This document shows, piece after piece, positions 24,112 through 32,838 of a DNA stretch of 64,000 nt (position 1 is its first letter; each line of letters opens with the position of its first letter). Both the position numbers and the translations under genes were made by a program. This DNA is from Novosphingobium aquimarinum (GTDB taxonomy: Bacteria > Pseudomonadota > Alphaproteobacteria > Sphingomonadales > Sphingomonadaceae): assembly GCF_009746585.1 (NCBI RefSeq), contig NZ_WRPO01000005.1, positions 124,001 through 188,000 of the forward strand, given 5' to 3'. A model generated the notes under the pieces. It was not told the DNA's origin and searched no databases. It worked only from the letters and a program-made list of their open reading frames with translations.

Positions 24112-24951
24112 GTGACACATCGATCCAGACATTTCGTGCTCCTCGCTCTTATGACGGCCATCGCTCCCGCGACCGTCAGTGCCACGCAGGACGATCCGAC
24201 GAGCGGGGCGGCGGCGGCAGCCATCGAATTGCGGCGCATCGTCGCGCCCGAGGCGCATCAAGGCGTCGCGACCGGTCCCGGCGTCGTGTACGCCGTCGGC
24301 AACAATCAGCTTGCCGCCTACGATCCCCAAACCGGGCGCTCGTTTCGGCAGTGGGAAGGCGATCCAAAACGCTATCCGCACATCAACAGCTGCGAGCGCG
24401 TTGGCGAGGAACTGGTCTGCGCGGCATCAAACTATCCTGCGACGCCGATGCGCAGCGAGATCCTGTGGTTCGATGCGGCGACATTGACGCCTTTGCGCCA
24501 ACATGACCTGGGGCATGGCCATGGCTCGCTGACGTGGGTTGCGCGTCACGACGATGCCTGGTGGCTCTGCTACGCCAATTACGACGGCAAGGGCGGCGAA
24601 CCGGGGCGGGACCACAAGGCCACGACGCTCGTGCGTCTCGACAACGATCTTGCCGAGACGGGAACTTGGACTTTCCCTGATACCGTGCTCGCGCGCATCG
24701 CACCGCGCAGCATTTCGGGAGGCTCGTGGGGAAGCGACGGTCTGCTCTACGTGACGGGACACGATCGCAAGGAAGTCTATGCCATAAAGGTTCCCACCGA
24801 CGGGAGCGTGCTGCATCACGTCGGGACAATCGCGACCTCGACTGGCGGGCAAGCGATATCATGGGAGCGGCAGGGCGAGCGCGTGCTCTGGTCGATCGAC
24901 CGGGTCAGTTCGGAGCTTGTCGCAAGCCGGGTGCCGCCGGTCGTCGAGTAA
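24112..24951 (+). CDS. Secreted protein of unknown function (279 aa)
   Basis: The GTG start gives a signal peptide (FVLLALMTAIAPATVSATQ) and a mature domain of about 255 residues with repeated strand-turn units (VVYAVGNNQLAAYDPQTG, EILWFDAATLTPLRQHDL, LVRLDNDLAETGTW, LLYVTGHDRKEVYAIKV) that look like a beta-propeller. Two Cys (in NSCERVGEELVCAASN) could form a disulphide. The function is unknown. It converges on the DCC/HTTM pair. Confidence 0.7.
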   Translation: MTHRSRHFVLLALMTAIAPATVSATQDDPTSGAAAAAIELRRIVAPEAHQGVATGPGVVYAVGNNQLAAYDPQTGRSFRQWEGDPKRYPHINSCERVGEELVCAASNYPATPMRSEILWFDAATLTPLRQHDLGHGHGSLTWVARHDDAWWLCYANYDGKGGEPGRDHKATTLVRLDNDLAETGTWTFPDTVLARIAPRSISGGSWGSDGLLYVTGHDRKEVYAIKVPTDGSVLHHVGTIATSTGGQAISWERQGERVLWSIDRVSSELVASRVPPVVE

Positions 24952-24967
24952 CCGGCGGAGCACTTCT

Positions 24968-25369
24968 CTAGTCGAACGTTGATCCGATCCGCCTGCGGCC
25001 CAGCAGGCGCAGCGCCGCGTTCCGCCCCGATCGCAGGACAGGATAGAGCAAACGCGAGCGTATCCGGCCGCGCAGGATCCAGGCGGCAAGCCCGTTGAGC
25101 GAAGCGGAAGGAGTCGTCATCAGCGACAGCCAGCGCACGGCCTCGGCGCCGTGATGGATCCGGTCGCTGACGATGACGGCCATGCCCTCGTTCAGATCGA
25201 CCCCTCTCGCTTTAAGCTTTTCCACCTGCGGATGCCCGCTGCGCGCGTCGATCAGTTCGACAGGCCCCAAGGCAGCCCTCAGACGAAGCATCTTCACGTA
25301 GGCTGAGCAGAACGGACACTCGCCGTCATACACGATCTGAACATGATCGCTCTTGCCGGCGGGGCTCAT
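24968..25369 (-). CDS. DCC-family (DUF393) thiol-disulphide protein
   Basis: 133 residues with the diagnostic N-terminal YDGECPFC motif (residues 14-21; Cys18 and Cys21) of the DCC family, which has a thioredoxin-like fold. It lacks a signal peptide. It overlaps the upstream HTTM gene by 4 bases; DCC proteins are often encoded with or fused to HTTM membrane proteins, so the two probably act as a pair in a membrane-associated redox or carboxylation-like reaction. Confidence 0.85.
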   Translation of the reverse strand: MSPAGKSDHVQIVYDGECPFCSAYVKMLRLRAALGPVELIDARSGHPQVEKLKARGVDLNEGMAVIVSDRIHHGAEAVRWLSLMTTPSASLNGLAAWILRGRIRSRLLYPVLRSGRNAALRLLGRRRIGSTFD

Positions 25370-27012
25370 GACAGCGGCCTGTCCTTAACGACGTCATAGA
25401 CTGGCACTTCGCTCCGGTTCAGGACACGGCGCACGAGGTGCCCGTGGTCGAGCGAAAGGCAGACACTGTCCATCACATAAACGTACCGCGCAATCTGCCT
25501 TTTGTCCGTTGCGGCGAAGGGATCAGCGAGGAACGGGCTGGGAACGTGGTGGTGCGGAACGCGGTAGTAATTGAAGCGGCCCTGGTCATCGAGCATCGCC
25601 GTGATCCGCTTGTGATGGGCCTGAACGAACCTGCCGATCGCGTCCTTTTGCCCGAAGGCTTCGTCCTGCCCTGCGGCCCCCGGAGCAATCCGGCAGTCCC
25701 GACCCGCCAAGAGATCGCGGTGATGAAGTACCGAGCCCCAGATCGAGGGGTTGAAATGATCGGGTCCTCCCGGATGCCAGATCCGGCCCTGCGAAACCTG
25801 ATATGAAGACGACAGGAAATAGGCGCTCGGAATGCGGAAGCGCGTGCCGTCGCGCATTTCCGCCACGAAGTAAGGAGACGCGAAGCCAGGCGAATCGTAC
25901 CAGGCGAGCGTCGCGGTCTTGAACATGGCCATTCCGGCAACGACGAAGACCATGGTCGTGCGCTGTGCCAGCGGCCGCCACTCGCTATCGCTCATCCGCG
26001 AAAGCGTGAGGAGCAGGATCGTGTTCAACGCAATCCACTTCCAGAACAGTAGTCCGAGCGCGAACCAGACAGCGATATGGAACAGATCGAAACCGATGAT
26101 CGTCAGGATCAGCCAGCGTCGACGGAGCGGTGCGAACACCGCGAAGATCTGGACCGCAAACGCCGCCAAGTTGATCGGCACGGCAACAGTTCGCAGGACG
26201 GTTTCGAGAATATCCACCCCGACCGGCCAGATCGCGAGAGGTAGCGTTCCCTTTTCGAGCGCGCCTGGAATTCCTTCATAGAGCCGGTTGTCGAACAGCC
26301 AGGACAGCGGCCCTCCATCGAGCGCGAGCTTGGCAAGCCCCGACCAGAAGTAGTTTGCCAGATGCGCGCCCACCCCCGCCGCGAACAGCATCAGCGCGGA
26401 TGTCGCGCGGCCAGCTCGATCCAACCCTGTGATTTCCGATAACCTGGCGCTGCGTGACGCGACATCGAGCCATGCGAGGCCGAGCGACCAGAAGGCGATG
26501 ACCTCGGCGACGTTACGGATGTCTAGCGTCGAGAAATAGAAGCCCGTAAGGCCTGTCTGCAGTTCGCGCATCATCCACAGCACCATCGCCGAGGCGAAGA
26601 GCCCGGCCGGGCGCCACAGGCCCAGCAGAGCCAGCCCCGCCCCGACCCAGCGCGCGTGAGAATGGAACAGGACCGAAGGATCCGACATGTCGCGCGCGGC
26701 ATAGGGAATGGCGAAAGGCTCGAGGGCGAAATAGAGCACGAGGAACGTGCCCGAGGCCCGCAGAAGCGTGCGGGCATAGCGTGGCAGCGCCTGGTAGCGC
26801 GCTGGTGCCAGCGCTGTCGCGACCATGCCGATGATCTCGCACCAGACGAAAATGAGCTTTGGCCGTTCGTCGGCCACGAAGTCCGTGCCCTGCTTCAGAA
26901 GTACGAACCCGAGCAGAGCGAAGACGAGAGCCAGCAGCGGCGTGGCGAGCGAACCCCAGCCGGTATCGACGGGCGCTCGGTTCGGCAAGCGCGCAGCGGG
27001 AATCGTCGCCAT
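25366..27012 (-). CDS. HTTM-like polytopic membrane protein
   Basis: 548 residues with about ten membrane helices across residues 25-370 and a C-terminal soluble part (about 375-548) rich in His, Tyr and Trp (IWHPGGPDHFN, VPHHHVPSPF). The layout resembles HTTM domain proteins related to vitamin K-dependent gamma-carboxylase. The tight overlap with the DCC gene supports this. It lies 8 bases downstream of the glycosyltransferase-DUF2141 gene, forming a three-gene minus-strand operon. The substrate is unknown. Confidence 0.72.
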   Translation of the reverse strand: MATIPAARLPNRAPVDTGWGSLATPLLALVFALLGFVLLKQGTDFVADERPKLIFVWCEIIGMVATALAPARYQALPRYARTLLRASGTFLVLYFALEPFAIPYAARDMSDPSVLFHSHARWVGAGLALLGLWRPAGLFASAMVLWMMRELQTGLTGFYFSTLDIRNVAEVIAFWSLGLAWLDVASRSARLSEITGLDRAGRATSALMLFAAGVGAHLANYFWSGLAKLALDGGPLSWLFDNRLYEGIPGALEKGTLPLAIWPVGVDILETVLRTVAVPINLAAFAVQIFAVFAPLRRRWLILTIIGFDLFHIAVWFALGLLFWKWIALNTILLLTLSRMSDSEWRPLAQRTTMVFVVAGMAMFKTATLAWYDSPGFASPYFVAEMRDGTRFRIPSAYFLSSSYQVSQGRIWHPGGPDHFNPSIWGSVLHHRDLLAGRDCRIAPGAAGQDEAFGQKDAIGRFVQAHHKRITAMLDDQGRFNYYRVPHHHVPSPFLADPFAATDKRQIARYVYVMDSVCLSLDHGHLVRRVLNRSEVPVYDVVKDRPLS

Positions 27013-27020
27013 CGTCGCGC

Positions 27021-28364
27021 TCAGTCGAGCGGCTTGAAGCGCAATCCGCGCAGATACTGCATCGTCACCGACCGGCGCACGACGACGCCGTTCGAAACGG
27101 ACAGGCTGGCCTTTTGCGCGGGCGGCTTGCTGCGCAGGATGCTCGGATCGCCGGGAAATGCGACGCCATCGCGAAGGTAACCGAACTTTCCATTGCCATC
27201 CCGATCGTGCAGCACGACGAGGGCGTAGCGACCTGGCGCCGGTGCCCTCACGCAGATGACAGGGATCCCGCGCGACGGGATGTTGACCCGAACTCGTTTG
27301 AACGGTTTGCCCTCGGCGATAAGTTGCTTGTCGGGAGCAAGAAAGTCACGATCATGCGCGGGATACAGTTCGAGCTGAAGACGGCCGGACCGGTCCTTGA
27401 GGCCGCGGACTTCAAACTGAAAGGCCGGTCCTGGCTCGGGCCTGCGGCAATCGGCTTGATCGCGCCCGCGCTCCTCGCGCGGTGGCACGGGAACGGAAGC
27501 GGTGAGCGGGCTCGTTACCGCCAGCAAAGACACCATGAACAGACCGCCCAGGATCGCGCCCGTCGCAGCGGCTCCCGAAGCGCTGCTATTTTCCCATGCC
27601 CGTTGCCGCAGAACGGCGTCGCCAAGGTCGCGCTTCCGGAATCGCGACGCCAGGAAGCCATGGAAGAAGCGGGTCTTCAACCCGAACGGCACGAGATGGT
27701 ACGCCAGCCTTTCGCCCAGCGTCCAGCGAACCGCTTTGCGGCTCGCGCGACGATCCGAGGTTACGCACCACAAGTCCTTACTCCAGGCCTGCCTGCCTTC
27801 GTGCAGCACGCGATGCATGAGCTCGTGATCCTTGAGCACGTAAGGCCAAATGGCGGCATCGTATCCACCGACCCGGCACAACACATCGCGGCGGAAGCAC
27901 TGAGCCGCGCCGCTCGTATGGTTCTGACGCGACAGCAGCCGCATCGCACCGAGGCGATGCCACTCGGCCAGACGCCGTTTCGCGCCCTTTGCTCCGGGCG
28001 GCAGCAAGACCGCCGAAGTCGCCACGCATTCCGGCCCGCCGCGATCGAACAGAGCTTGCGCGGCCAAGAGATATTCCGGCGGATAGTATGTGTCCGCATC
28101 GCAAATGGCGACGAATTCGCCTTTTGCCGCCGCGATCCCGCATTTCAGCGCATGAACCTGGCCAGGCGTCGGCTCGCTCAAGAATTGCGCTTTGATCCCC
28201 AGCTCGGCGACAAGACGCCGAGCGGCCTCGATACCCCCGTCGGTCGAGCCGTTGTCCACGACGATCAATTCGAAGTCCACGGCTTGCGCGCCCAGCGATC
28301 TTAGCGTGTCGGGGAGAAATTCCTTCTCGTTGTAGACGGGTACGACAACGGACCAGCGTGTCAC
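27021..28364 (-). CDS. GT2 glycosyltransferase fused to DUF2141
   Basis: 447 residues from a GTG at 28364 with AGGAG six bases upstream; an ATG at 28448 would add 28 residues lacking support. Residues ~3-220 form a GT-A family 2 domain (SVVVPVYNEKEF, the DAD motif in ICDADTYYPPEY). A membrane segment (about 262-288) is followed by a DUF2141 domain (about 317-447; FEVRGLKDRSGRLQLELYPA, VLHDRDGNGKFG). DUF2141 proteins are normally separate and secreted, so here the membrane helix would place that domain in the periplasm. It is the first gene of the operon with HTTM and DCC. Confidence 0.85.
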   Translation of the reverse strand: MTRWSVVVPVYNEKEFLPDTLRSLGAQAVDFELIVVDNGSTDGGIEAARRLVAELGIKAQFLSEPTPGQVHALKCGIAAAKGEFVAICDADTYYPPEYLLAAQALFDRGGPECVATSAVLLPPGAKGAKRRLAEWHRLGAMRLLSRQNHTSGAAQCFRRDVLCRVGGYDAAIWPYVLKDHELMHRVLHEGRQAWSKDLWCVTSDRRASRKAVRWTLGERLAYHLVPFGLKTRFFHGFLASRFRKRDLGDAVLRQRAWENSSASGAAATGAILGGLFMVSLLAVTSPLTASVPVPPREERGRDQADCRRPEPGPAFQFEVRGLKDRSGRLQLELYPAHDRDFLAPDKQLIAEGKPFKRVRVNIPSRGIPVICVRAPAPGRYALVVLHDRDGNGKFGYLRDGVAFPGDPSILRSKPPAQKASLSVSNGVVVRRSVTMQYLRGLRFKPLD

Positions 28365-28540
28365 GAAATTCTCCTGCTTGAAAACCGGGTCGTGCGACGC
28401 CTCCGCCAGTGACGCGGATCGGCGGGTTTCCCCCAGGAAAACCGGCACTGTCTTGGAAGCTCAATAAATCTTCGAAACGGCGGTAATATTCGCGGCTTAA
28501 GCGAGGCCCATCGCGAAAGTTTGGTGACAGCGGGGGGCCT

Positions 28541-29077
28541 ATGCACACGACGCAAGCGAGCATGCCGGATAATCTGCATGCGCTTTATCGAGAATGTCGC
28601 GGCGACTTGCTGCGGTTCGTTCGGGCGCGGATCGGCGATTGGGCCGAAGCGGATGACGTCATCCAGGACCTTTGGTTGCAGATCGAGACCCGCCGCCCGG
28701 AGACGATCTCCAATCCGCGATCCTATCTCTTCAAGATGGCCAACAACATCATCATCGATCGGCAGCGCGAAGTTCTGCGGCGTCGGTCCCGCGACCGGCT
28801 CTGGCAGGACTGGCGAACCGATTTCATCCCTGCACGTCGGGACGCGGTCGATCCCACCGAAAACGCGGAAGAATGGCTGATTTTGCAGCAAGAAGTAACG
28901 CGACTTCGGGAGACTGTATCGCGCCTCCCCGATGGCGCGCGACGAGTGCTCCATCTGCACAAGATCGACGGTCATAGCCATAGCGAAGTGGCCCGCCGGC
29001 TCGGTATCAGCCGCAGCGGCGTGGAAAAGCACATGTCCGTGGCCATGCGTCATCTGCGGCGTTCGCTGGTCGAGTAA
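28541..29077 (+). CDS. ECF sigma factor, FecI-like
   Basis: 178 residues with sigma region 2 (LLRFVRARIGDWAEADDVIQDLWLQ, then a NPRSYLFKMANNIIIDRQR core-binding helix) and region 4 (LPDGARRVLHLHKIDGHSHSEVARRLGISRSGVEKHM). FecI-type factors respond to a TonB-receptor signal through a FecR anti-sigma protein. A FecR-like fragment follows, and a TonB receptor lies 5.6 kb away at 34701, but no intact FecR is present, so this factor may be unregulated or controlled otherwise. Confidence 0.92.
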   Translation: MHTTQASMPDNLHALYRECRGDLLRFVRARIGDWAEADDVIQDLWLQIETRRPETISNPRSYLFKMANNIIIDRQREVLRRRSRDRLWQDWRTDFIPARRDAVDPTENAEEWLILQQEVTRLRETVSRLPDGARRVLHLHKIDGHSHSEVARRLGISRSGVEKHMSVAMRHLRRSLVE

Positions 29078-29102
29078 ATCGACCGGATCGCGCGCTGCCT
29101 TC

Positions 29103-29122
29103 GAACTGCAATATTGCAGTTC
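29103..29122. promoter_or_regulatory. Perfect 20-bp palindrome
   Basis: GAACTGCAAT followed directly by its reverse complement ATTGCAGTTC, 26 bases after the sigma-factor stop and 16 bases before the FecR remnant start. It has no T-run and no loop, so it is more like a protein-binding site than a terminator. Confidence 0.55.
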
Positions 29123-29137
29123 CATGATGCGCGTTCG

Positions 29138-29389
29138 ATGGAGGATAGTGTTCTTCTGGAAGCGACGCTCTGGCAGCATCAGATCGACACCGATCGGGTC
29201 GACTGGAGCCGCTTCACGGCCTGGCTCGAGCGATCGGAAGCAAACCGGGACGCCTATGCGTGCGTTGCTGCCGTTTGTTCCGGGCCAAGCGACGCCGAGA
29301 CTGCGCGCCCGCACAGCGTAGCAGCAGGCGACGAAAACGATCATTGCACGCGCCCGATCGCGCCGGGAATGATCCGAAACTCGGTTTGA
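29138..29389 (+). pseudogene. Truncated FecR-like anti-sigma remnant
   Basis: From an ATG at 29138 the first ~45 residues (LEATLWQHQIDTDRVDWSRFTAWLERSEANRDAYACVAAV) match the cytoplasmic N-terminal domain of FecR (DUF4880). The similarity stops there: no membrane helix or periplasmic FecR domain follows, and the remaining residues read antisense through the end of the next gene. FecR proteins normally exceed 300 residues. A short N-terminal fragment could still bind the sigma factor, as truncated FecR can activate FecI in known systems. Confidence 0.7.
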
Positions 29390-30396
29390 TATCCGACATG
29401 GTCGGAAAGCATCGTTCCATCCGGTTCATGTCCGAAGGGAGCATCGGCGCGCACCGGCTTTAGCCGCCAGCTGCTGCCATTGGACCACAATTCGAGATCC
29501 TTGCCACGCTCCTTCGCCTCGCGCACGCATTCGGGTAACGGTCGACGTTCGTGCCGGTGCAGAAACTGCAGCGCATCATCGAAGCGATCGTGCTCGGTCA
29601 GATCCGAGATCGCCTTGCGAAACAGGCGCTGGCGCACGGCGTCTCGTCCGATGTTGAAATCGCCCGCAAGAATGCGCGGTCTGCGAGGATCGCGCGTCCG
29701 GTGCAGGAACTCCACCAGCGCGGTGGTCTGGCGCTCGAACGCCGCGTTCGAGCGCGTGTGAGAGACACCCGATGCGCGGCGACTGTTGAAATGCGTGGTA
29801 ACGATATCGAGCGGTTCGGACTGGCCGGGAATGCGCACCGAGACCGACAGTATGCCCTTGTTGGCAAGGCAATCGAACCCCGCGCAGGCCGCTTCGGGAA
29901 AGGCTTTCCCAACCGTTGCCACGACAGGAAAATCCGAGAGCACCTGCAGGCCGCTGCCGACGTGTTTGCCCAAGCCCTCCCCGGCCCACCAATGGTTCGC
30001 GGCGTTACCCGGCGACGCTCCGACTGGATCTTGGGCCGAGGGACCATCGACCACGTAGGCGTATCCGCCCATCCGCCCGATCGCCTTCGCTTCGTCGGTG
30101 AAGGCCTCTTGCAGAACGACAATATGGGGATGGCGACCATGCATGCGTAAGTGACGAAATCGCTGGCCAATCTCTTGCAGGGAACCCGTGTCCCTTTTGC
30201 GTAGCAACGCGGGCAATCCGTGGACATTGTAAGTCATGACCCGGATCGATGCGGGCGGCTCGTGTGGCGGCTCGACCATTTTAGGCACCACTTCGGACGC
30301 GGAAACCGGGAATAAAGACTTGTCCGACGGCACCGCCGCGACGGTCACCAGGCACAGCAGCCCCGCTGCCTTAATGAAGGGTTTTTCCCGAGCCAT
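29341..30396 (-). CDS. Endonuclease/exonuclease/phosphatase family, exported
   Basis: 351 residues from the ATG at 30396. An N-terminal hydrophobic stretch (AAGLLCLVTVAAV) looks like a signal peptide. The catalytic domain shows the EEP order: MTYNVHGLP, VLQEAFTDEAK (Glu metal ligand), THFNSRRASG, ILAGDFNIGRD and SDHVGYQTEF (final Asp-His). This is the layout of sphingomyelinase C/DNase I-like phosphodiesterases; an exported member near a PhoD-like phosphatase would fit phosphate or lipid scavenging. The 3' end overlaps the FecR remnant. Confidence 0.85.
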   Translation of the reverse strand: MAREKPFIKAAGLLCLVTVAAVPSDKSLFPVSASEVVPKMVEPPHEPPASIRVMTYNVHGLPALLRKRDTGSLQEIGQRFRHLRMHGRHPHIVVLQEAFTDEAKAIGRMGGYAYVVDGPSAQDPVGASPGNAANHWWAGEGLGKHVGSGLQVLSDFPVVATVGKAFPEAACAGFDCLANKGILSVSVRIPGQSEPLDIVTTHFNSRRASGVSHTRSNAAFERQTTALVEFLHRTRDPRRPRILAGDFNIGRDAVRQRLFRKAISDLTEHDRFDDALQFLHRHERRPLPECVREAKERGKDLELWSNGSSWRLKPVRADAPFGHEPDGTMLSDHVGYQTEFRIIPGAIGRVQ

Positions 30397-30543
30397 TCCG
30401 ACCGCAAGACGGCAAGGCGGCGCAAGCACCGCAGTTCACGGGATCGATTTGATGCGCAATTTATCCTGAAACTCCTGTCAGGCCCGCGACCAGGAATTTT
30501 TCGCCGGCCCGAGCGATATTCGGACTGCGGTGGCCGCGAGGGC

Positions 30544-31563
30544 GTGCCGTCTTCTCAGTCGCGAACCGCAGACGGAAAGGTCATCGTCTTGAGCAGTGCG
30601 ACTGCGGCAAAAGCCGTGAAGGAAGATCCGTTCGCCGCGCTCACGGCCTCGTCGATCCCGGTCGATCCAGGCCCGGTCATCGCCGCCGGTCGCCGCAGCT
30701 GGCCACGATGGCTGGGCACCATCATATCCTTCGCGGTGCTGGTCGCGGCGTTGTACAACCTGCATTGGATCGAGTTGTCGACGCTTCAGGCGCTGCTCCC
30801 TTCGGATCCGCGCTTCTGGTTGGTCTATGCCGCCTACTACCTGCTCGGCCCCGTCAGCGAGTGGATCATTTTCCGGCGTTTGTGGAACTTGCCCCCAAGC
30901 GGGATCGTGCCCCTTCTACGCAAGAAGGTGAGCAACGAACTGCTGCTCGGGTATCTGGGTGAGCTCTACTTCTACAGCTGGGCGCGACGGCACGCCAATC
31001 TCGTCGCGGCGCCTTTCGGCGCCATCAAGGACGTTACCATCATTTCCGCGATGACCGGAAACGCGATCACCCTGACCATGCTTCTTTTTGCCGCGCCATG
31101 GCTACTCGGACTGGTCGCAGGCCTTGATCTCGACGTGAGCCAGCAGGCCATCGCCTATTCGACGGGCTTCATCGCGCTCAGTTCGCTACTCGTCTTCGTA
31201 TTCCGGCGCCGCGTGCTCAGTTTGCCCAAGGAAGAGTTGCGCTTCGTTTTTCTGGTGCATGGCGCGCGCGCGATTCTCAACATCCTGCTTCTCGCAACCC
31301 TGTGGCATCTCGCGCTGCCGCTCGTCGCGCTCCTGTGGTGGGCCATTCTGTCGCTCACTCGCCAGTTGGTGTCACGCTTGCCGTTCGTGCCGAACAAGGA
31401 CGTCATCTTTGCCAGCCTCGCCATCTTCTTCGTCGGCGGCGACGGCACCATTCCGGCGCTGATGACACTCATTGCCGGAATCGTTCTGCTGACCCACCTG
31501 ATCGTCGGCGCGGTCACGTCAGGGATCGAGATTGTTCACAACCTGAACCGGGAAGCGGCATGA
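30544..31563 (+). CDS. Polytopic membrane protein, LPG-synthase-like
   Basis: 339 residues from a GTG. A hydrophilic N-terminus of ~50 residues is followed by seven to eight membrane helices. The arrangement (a soluble Arg/Trp-rich loop EWIIFRRLWNLP, then ELLLGYLGELYFYSWARRH) recalls the membrane region of lysylphosphatidylglycerol synthase-like/UPF0104 proteins, often linked to lipid or polysaccharide export. It ends 22 bases ahead of a glycosyltransferase gene, so a joint role in glycolipid assembly is inferred. Confidence 0.65.
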   Translation: MPSSQSRTADGKVIVLSSATAAKAVKEDPFAALTASSIPVDPGPVIAAGRRSWPRWLGTIISFAVLVAALYNLHWIELSTLQALLPSDPRFWLVYAAYYLLGPVSEWIIFRRLWNLPPSGIVPLLRKKVSNELLLGYLGELYFYSWARRHANLVAAPFGAIKDVTIISAMTGNAITLTMLLFAAPWLLGLVAGLDLDVSQQAIAYSTGFIALSSLLVFVFRRRVLSLPKEELRFVFLVHGARAILNILLLATLWHLALPLVALLWWAILSLTRQLVSRLPFVPNKDVIFASLAIFFVGGDGTIPALMTLIAGIVLLTHLIVGAVTSGIEIVHNLNREAA

Positions 31564-31585
31564 GCAAGTTAGGGATCGCCGCCTG

Positions 31586-32761
31586 ATGCGCCTAGTCGAC
31601 GTTTGCGCGTTTTACGCCACGAGGGGCGGCGGCGTGCGGACGTACGTCGATCGCAAGTTGCGCGCGGCGGATCGCTTCGGGGTCGAGATCGTGGCGATCG
31701 TTCCCGGCGAGACCGACAGCTTCGAGCAAGTGGCCGAACGCGGCTACATCAGCACCATACGCGGCCCGCTGTTCCCGCTCGATCCGCGCTACCGCTATTT
31801 CTCGAATGAAGCGAGGCTTCACGCCGAACTCGACCGGCTCGCGCCCGACTTCGTCGAATGCGGCACGCCCTGGGCGAGCGCCAAGATGGTGGCGCAGTGG
31901 CGGGGCGCGGCGCCCCGGGCCCTGATCATGCATCTCGATGTCTTCGCAACCTACCCTTATCGCTGGCTGGGCCGCTACATGGACGAGGGCTCGATCGATC
32001 GCGGCTTCGAATGGTTCTGGCGACGGCTGCGCCAGTTCGGCAATGCCTTCGATCTCGTGATCTGCGCCAATCACGATCTCGGCCGGCGCACCGCTGCGGG
32101 TGGCGTCGATAACGTCGTCGTGGAGCCGATGGGGGTTGAGCCTGGCGTATTCTCCCCAAGCTTGCGCGACATGCCTTTCCGCGCCGATCTCCTGCGTAGC
32201 CTCGACCTCGGCTCCGAGGCGACTTTGCTGCTCGGCGTGGGCCGGCATTCACCGGAAAAGCGGTGGCCGACCATCGTCGAGGCAGTGACGGCGGCGGGAT
32301 ATGCGAACGACGTGGGGCTGGTGATCATCGGCGAAGGCCGTGATCGCCCGCGCATTGAACGGGCCATCGGCGGCAACCCTCACGTGCGCCTGCTCGAGCC
32401 GACGCGTGACAGACACGCGATGGCGCGGCTGATGGCCAGCGCCGATGCGCTGATCCATGGCAGCGAATCGGAATCCTTCGGCATGGTCGGAGCCGAAGCG
32501 CGGGCAAGCGGCTTGCCACTCCTCGTCCCCGATCGCGGCGGCATGGTCGATCAGGCGCGCGGCGGCATGGGCTGGACGTATGCGTCCGGCGACGGCGAAG
32601 ACCTCGCAGTCAAACTGCACGAGATCCTAGCTACCCGTGCGATACCCGAAGCGCGGGCGCGGTGCATCGCTTCGGCGGCCAGCGTTCGCACCATGGATGC
32701 GCATTTCGACGAACTGTTCGCGCGCTACAGGCATTTGTCCAGTTCCAGGCGCGCGGCCTGA
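31586..32761 (+). CDS. GT4-type glycosyltransferase
   Basis: 391 residues with a GT-B fold: an N-terminal Gly-rich loop (ATRGGGVRTYVDRK), a sugar-nucleotide-binding second half (LLLGVGRHSPEKRWPTIVEAV, VIIGEGRDRPRIE) and the ESESFGMVGAEARASGLP motif with the catalytic-region Glu residues of GT4 enzymes. No membrane segment. It probably transfers a sugar to a lipid or polysaccharide acceptor handled by the upstream membrane protein. Confidence 0.87.
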   Translation: MRLVDVCAFYATRGGGVRTYVDRKLRAADRFGVEIVAIVPGETDSFEQVAERGYISTIRGPLFPLDPRYRYFSNEARLHAELDRLAPDFVECGTPWASAKMVAQWRGAAPRALIMHLDVFATYPYRWLGRYMDEGSIDRGFEWFWRRLRQFGNAFDLVICANHDLGRRTAAGGVDNVVVEPMGVEPGVFSPSLRDMPFRADLLRSLDLGSEATLLLGVGRHSPEKRWPTIVEAVTAAGYANDVGLVIIGEGRDRPRIERAIGGNPHVRLLEPTRDRHAMARLMASADALIHGSESESFGMVGAEARASGLPLLVPDRGGMVDQARGGMGWTYASGDGEDLAVKLHEILATRAIPEARARCIASAASVRTMDAHFDELFARYRHLSSSRRAA

Positions 32762-32770
32762 AAGTCGCTC

Positions 32771-32805
32771 TGCGCAGCCGGTGCCGTCAGGACGGCTCCG
32801 GCGCA
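32771..32805. terminator. Hairpin between convergent genes
   Basis: The stretch GCCGGTGCCGTC-AG-GACGGCTCCGGC folds into a 12-bp stem with a single T/T mismatch, flanked by TGCGC and GCGCA. It sits between the convergent glycosyltransferase and PhoD-like genes and could end transcription from both sides, but no T-run follows. Confidence 0.45.
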
Positions 32806-32838
32806 CCTCCCTAATGAATAGATCGCCGACCGCCGAAG

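Noticed and set aside
23734..24381. A minus-strand frame of 215 residues opposite the hypothetical and secreted-protein genes
   Set aside because: It spans two plus-strand genes and has an Arg-rich, low-quality composition; the plus-strand secreted protein has a signal peptide.
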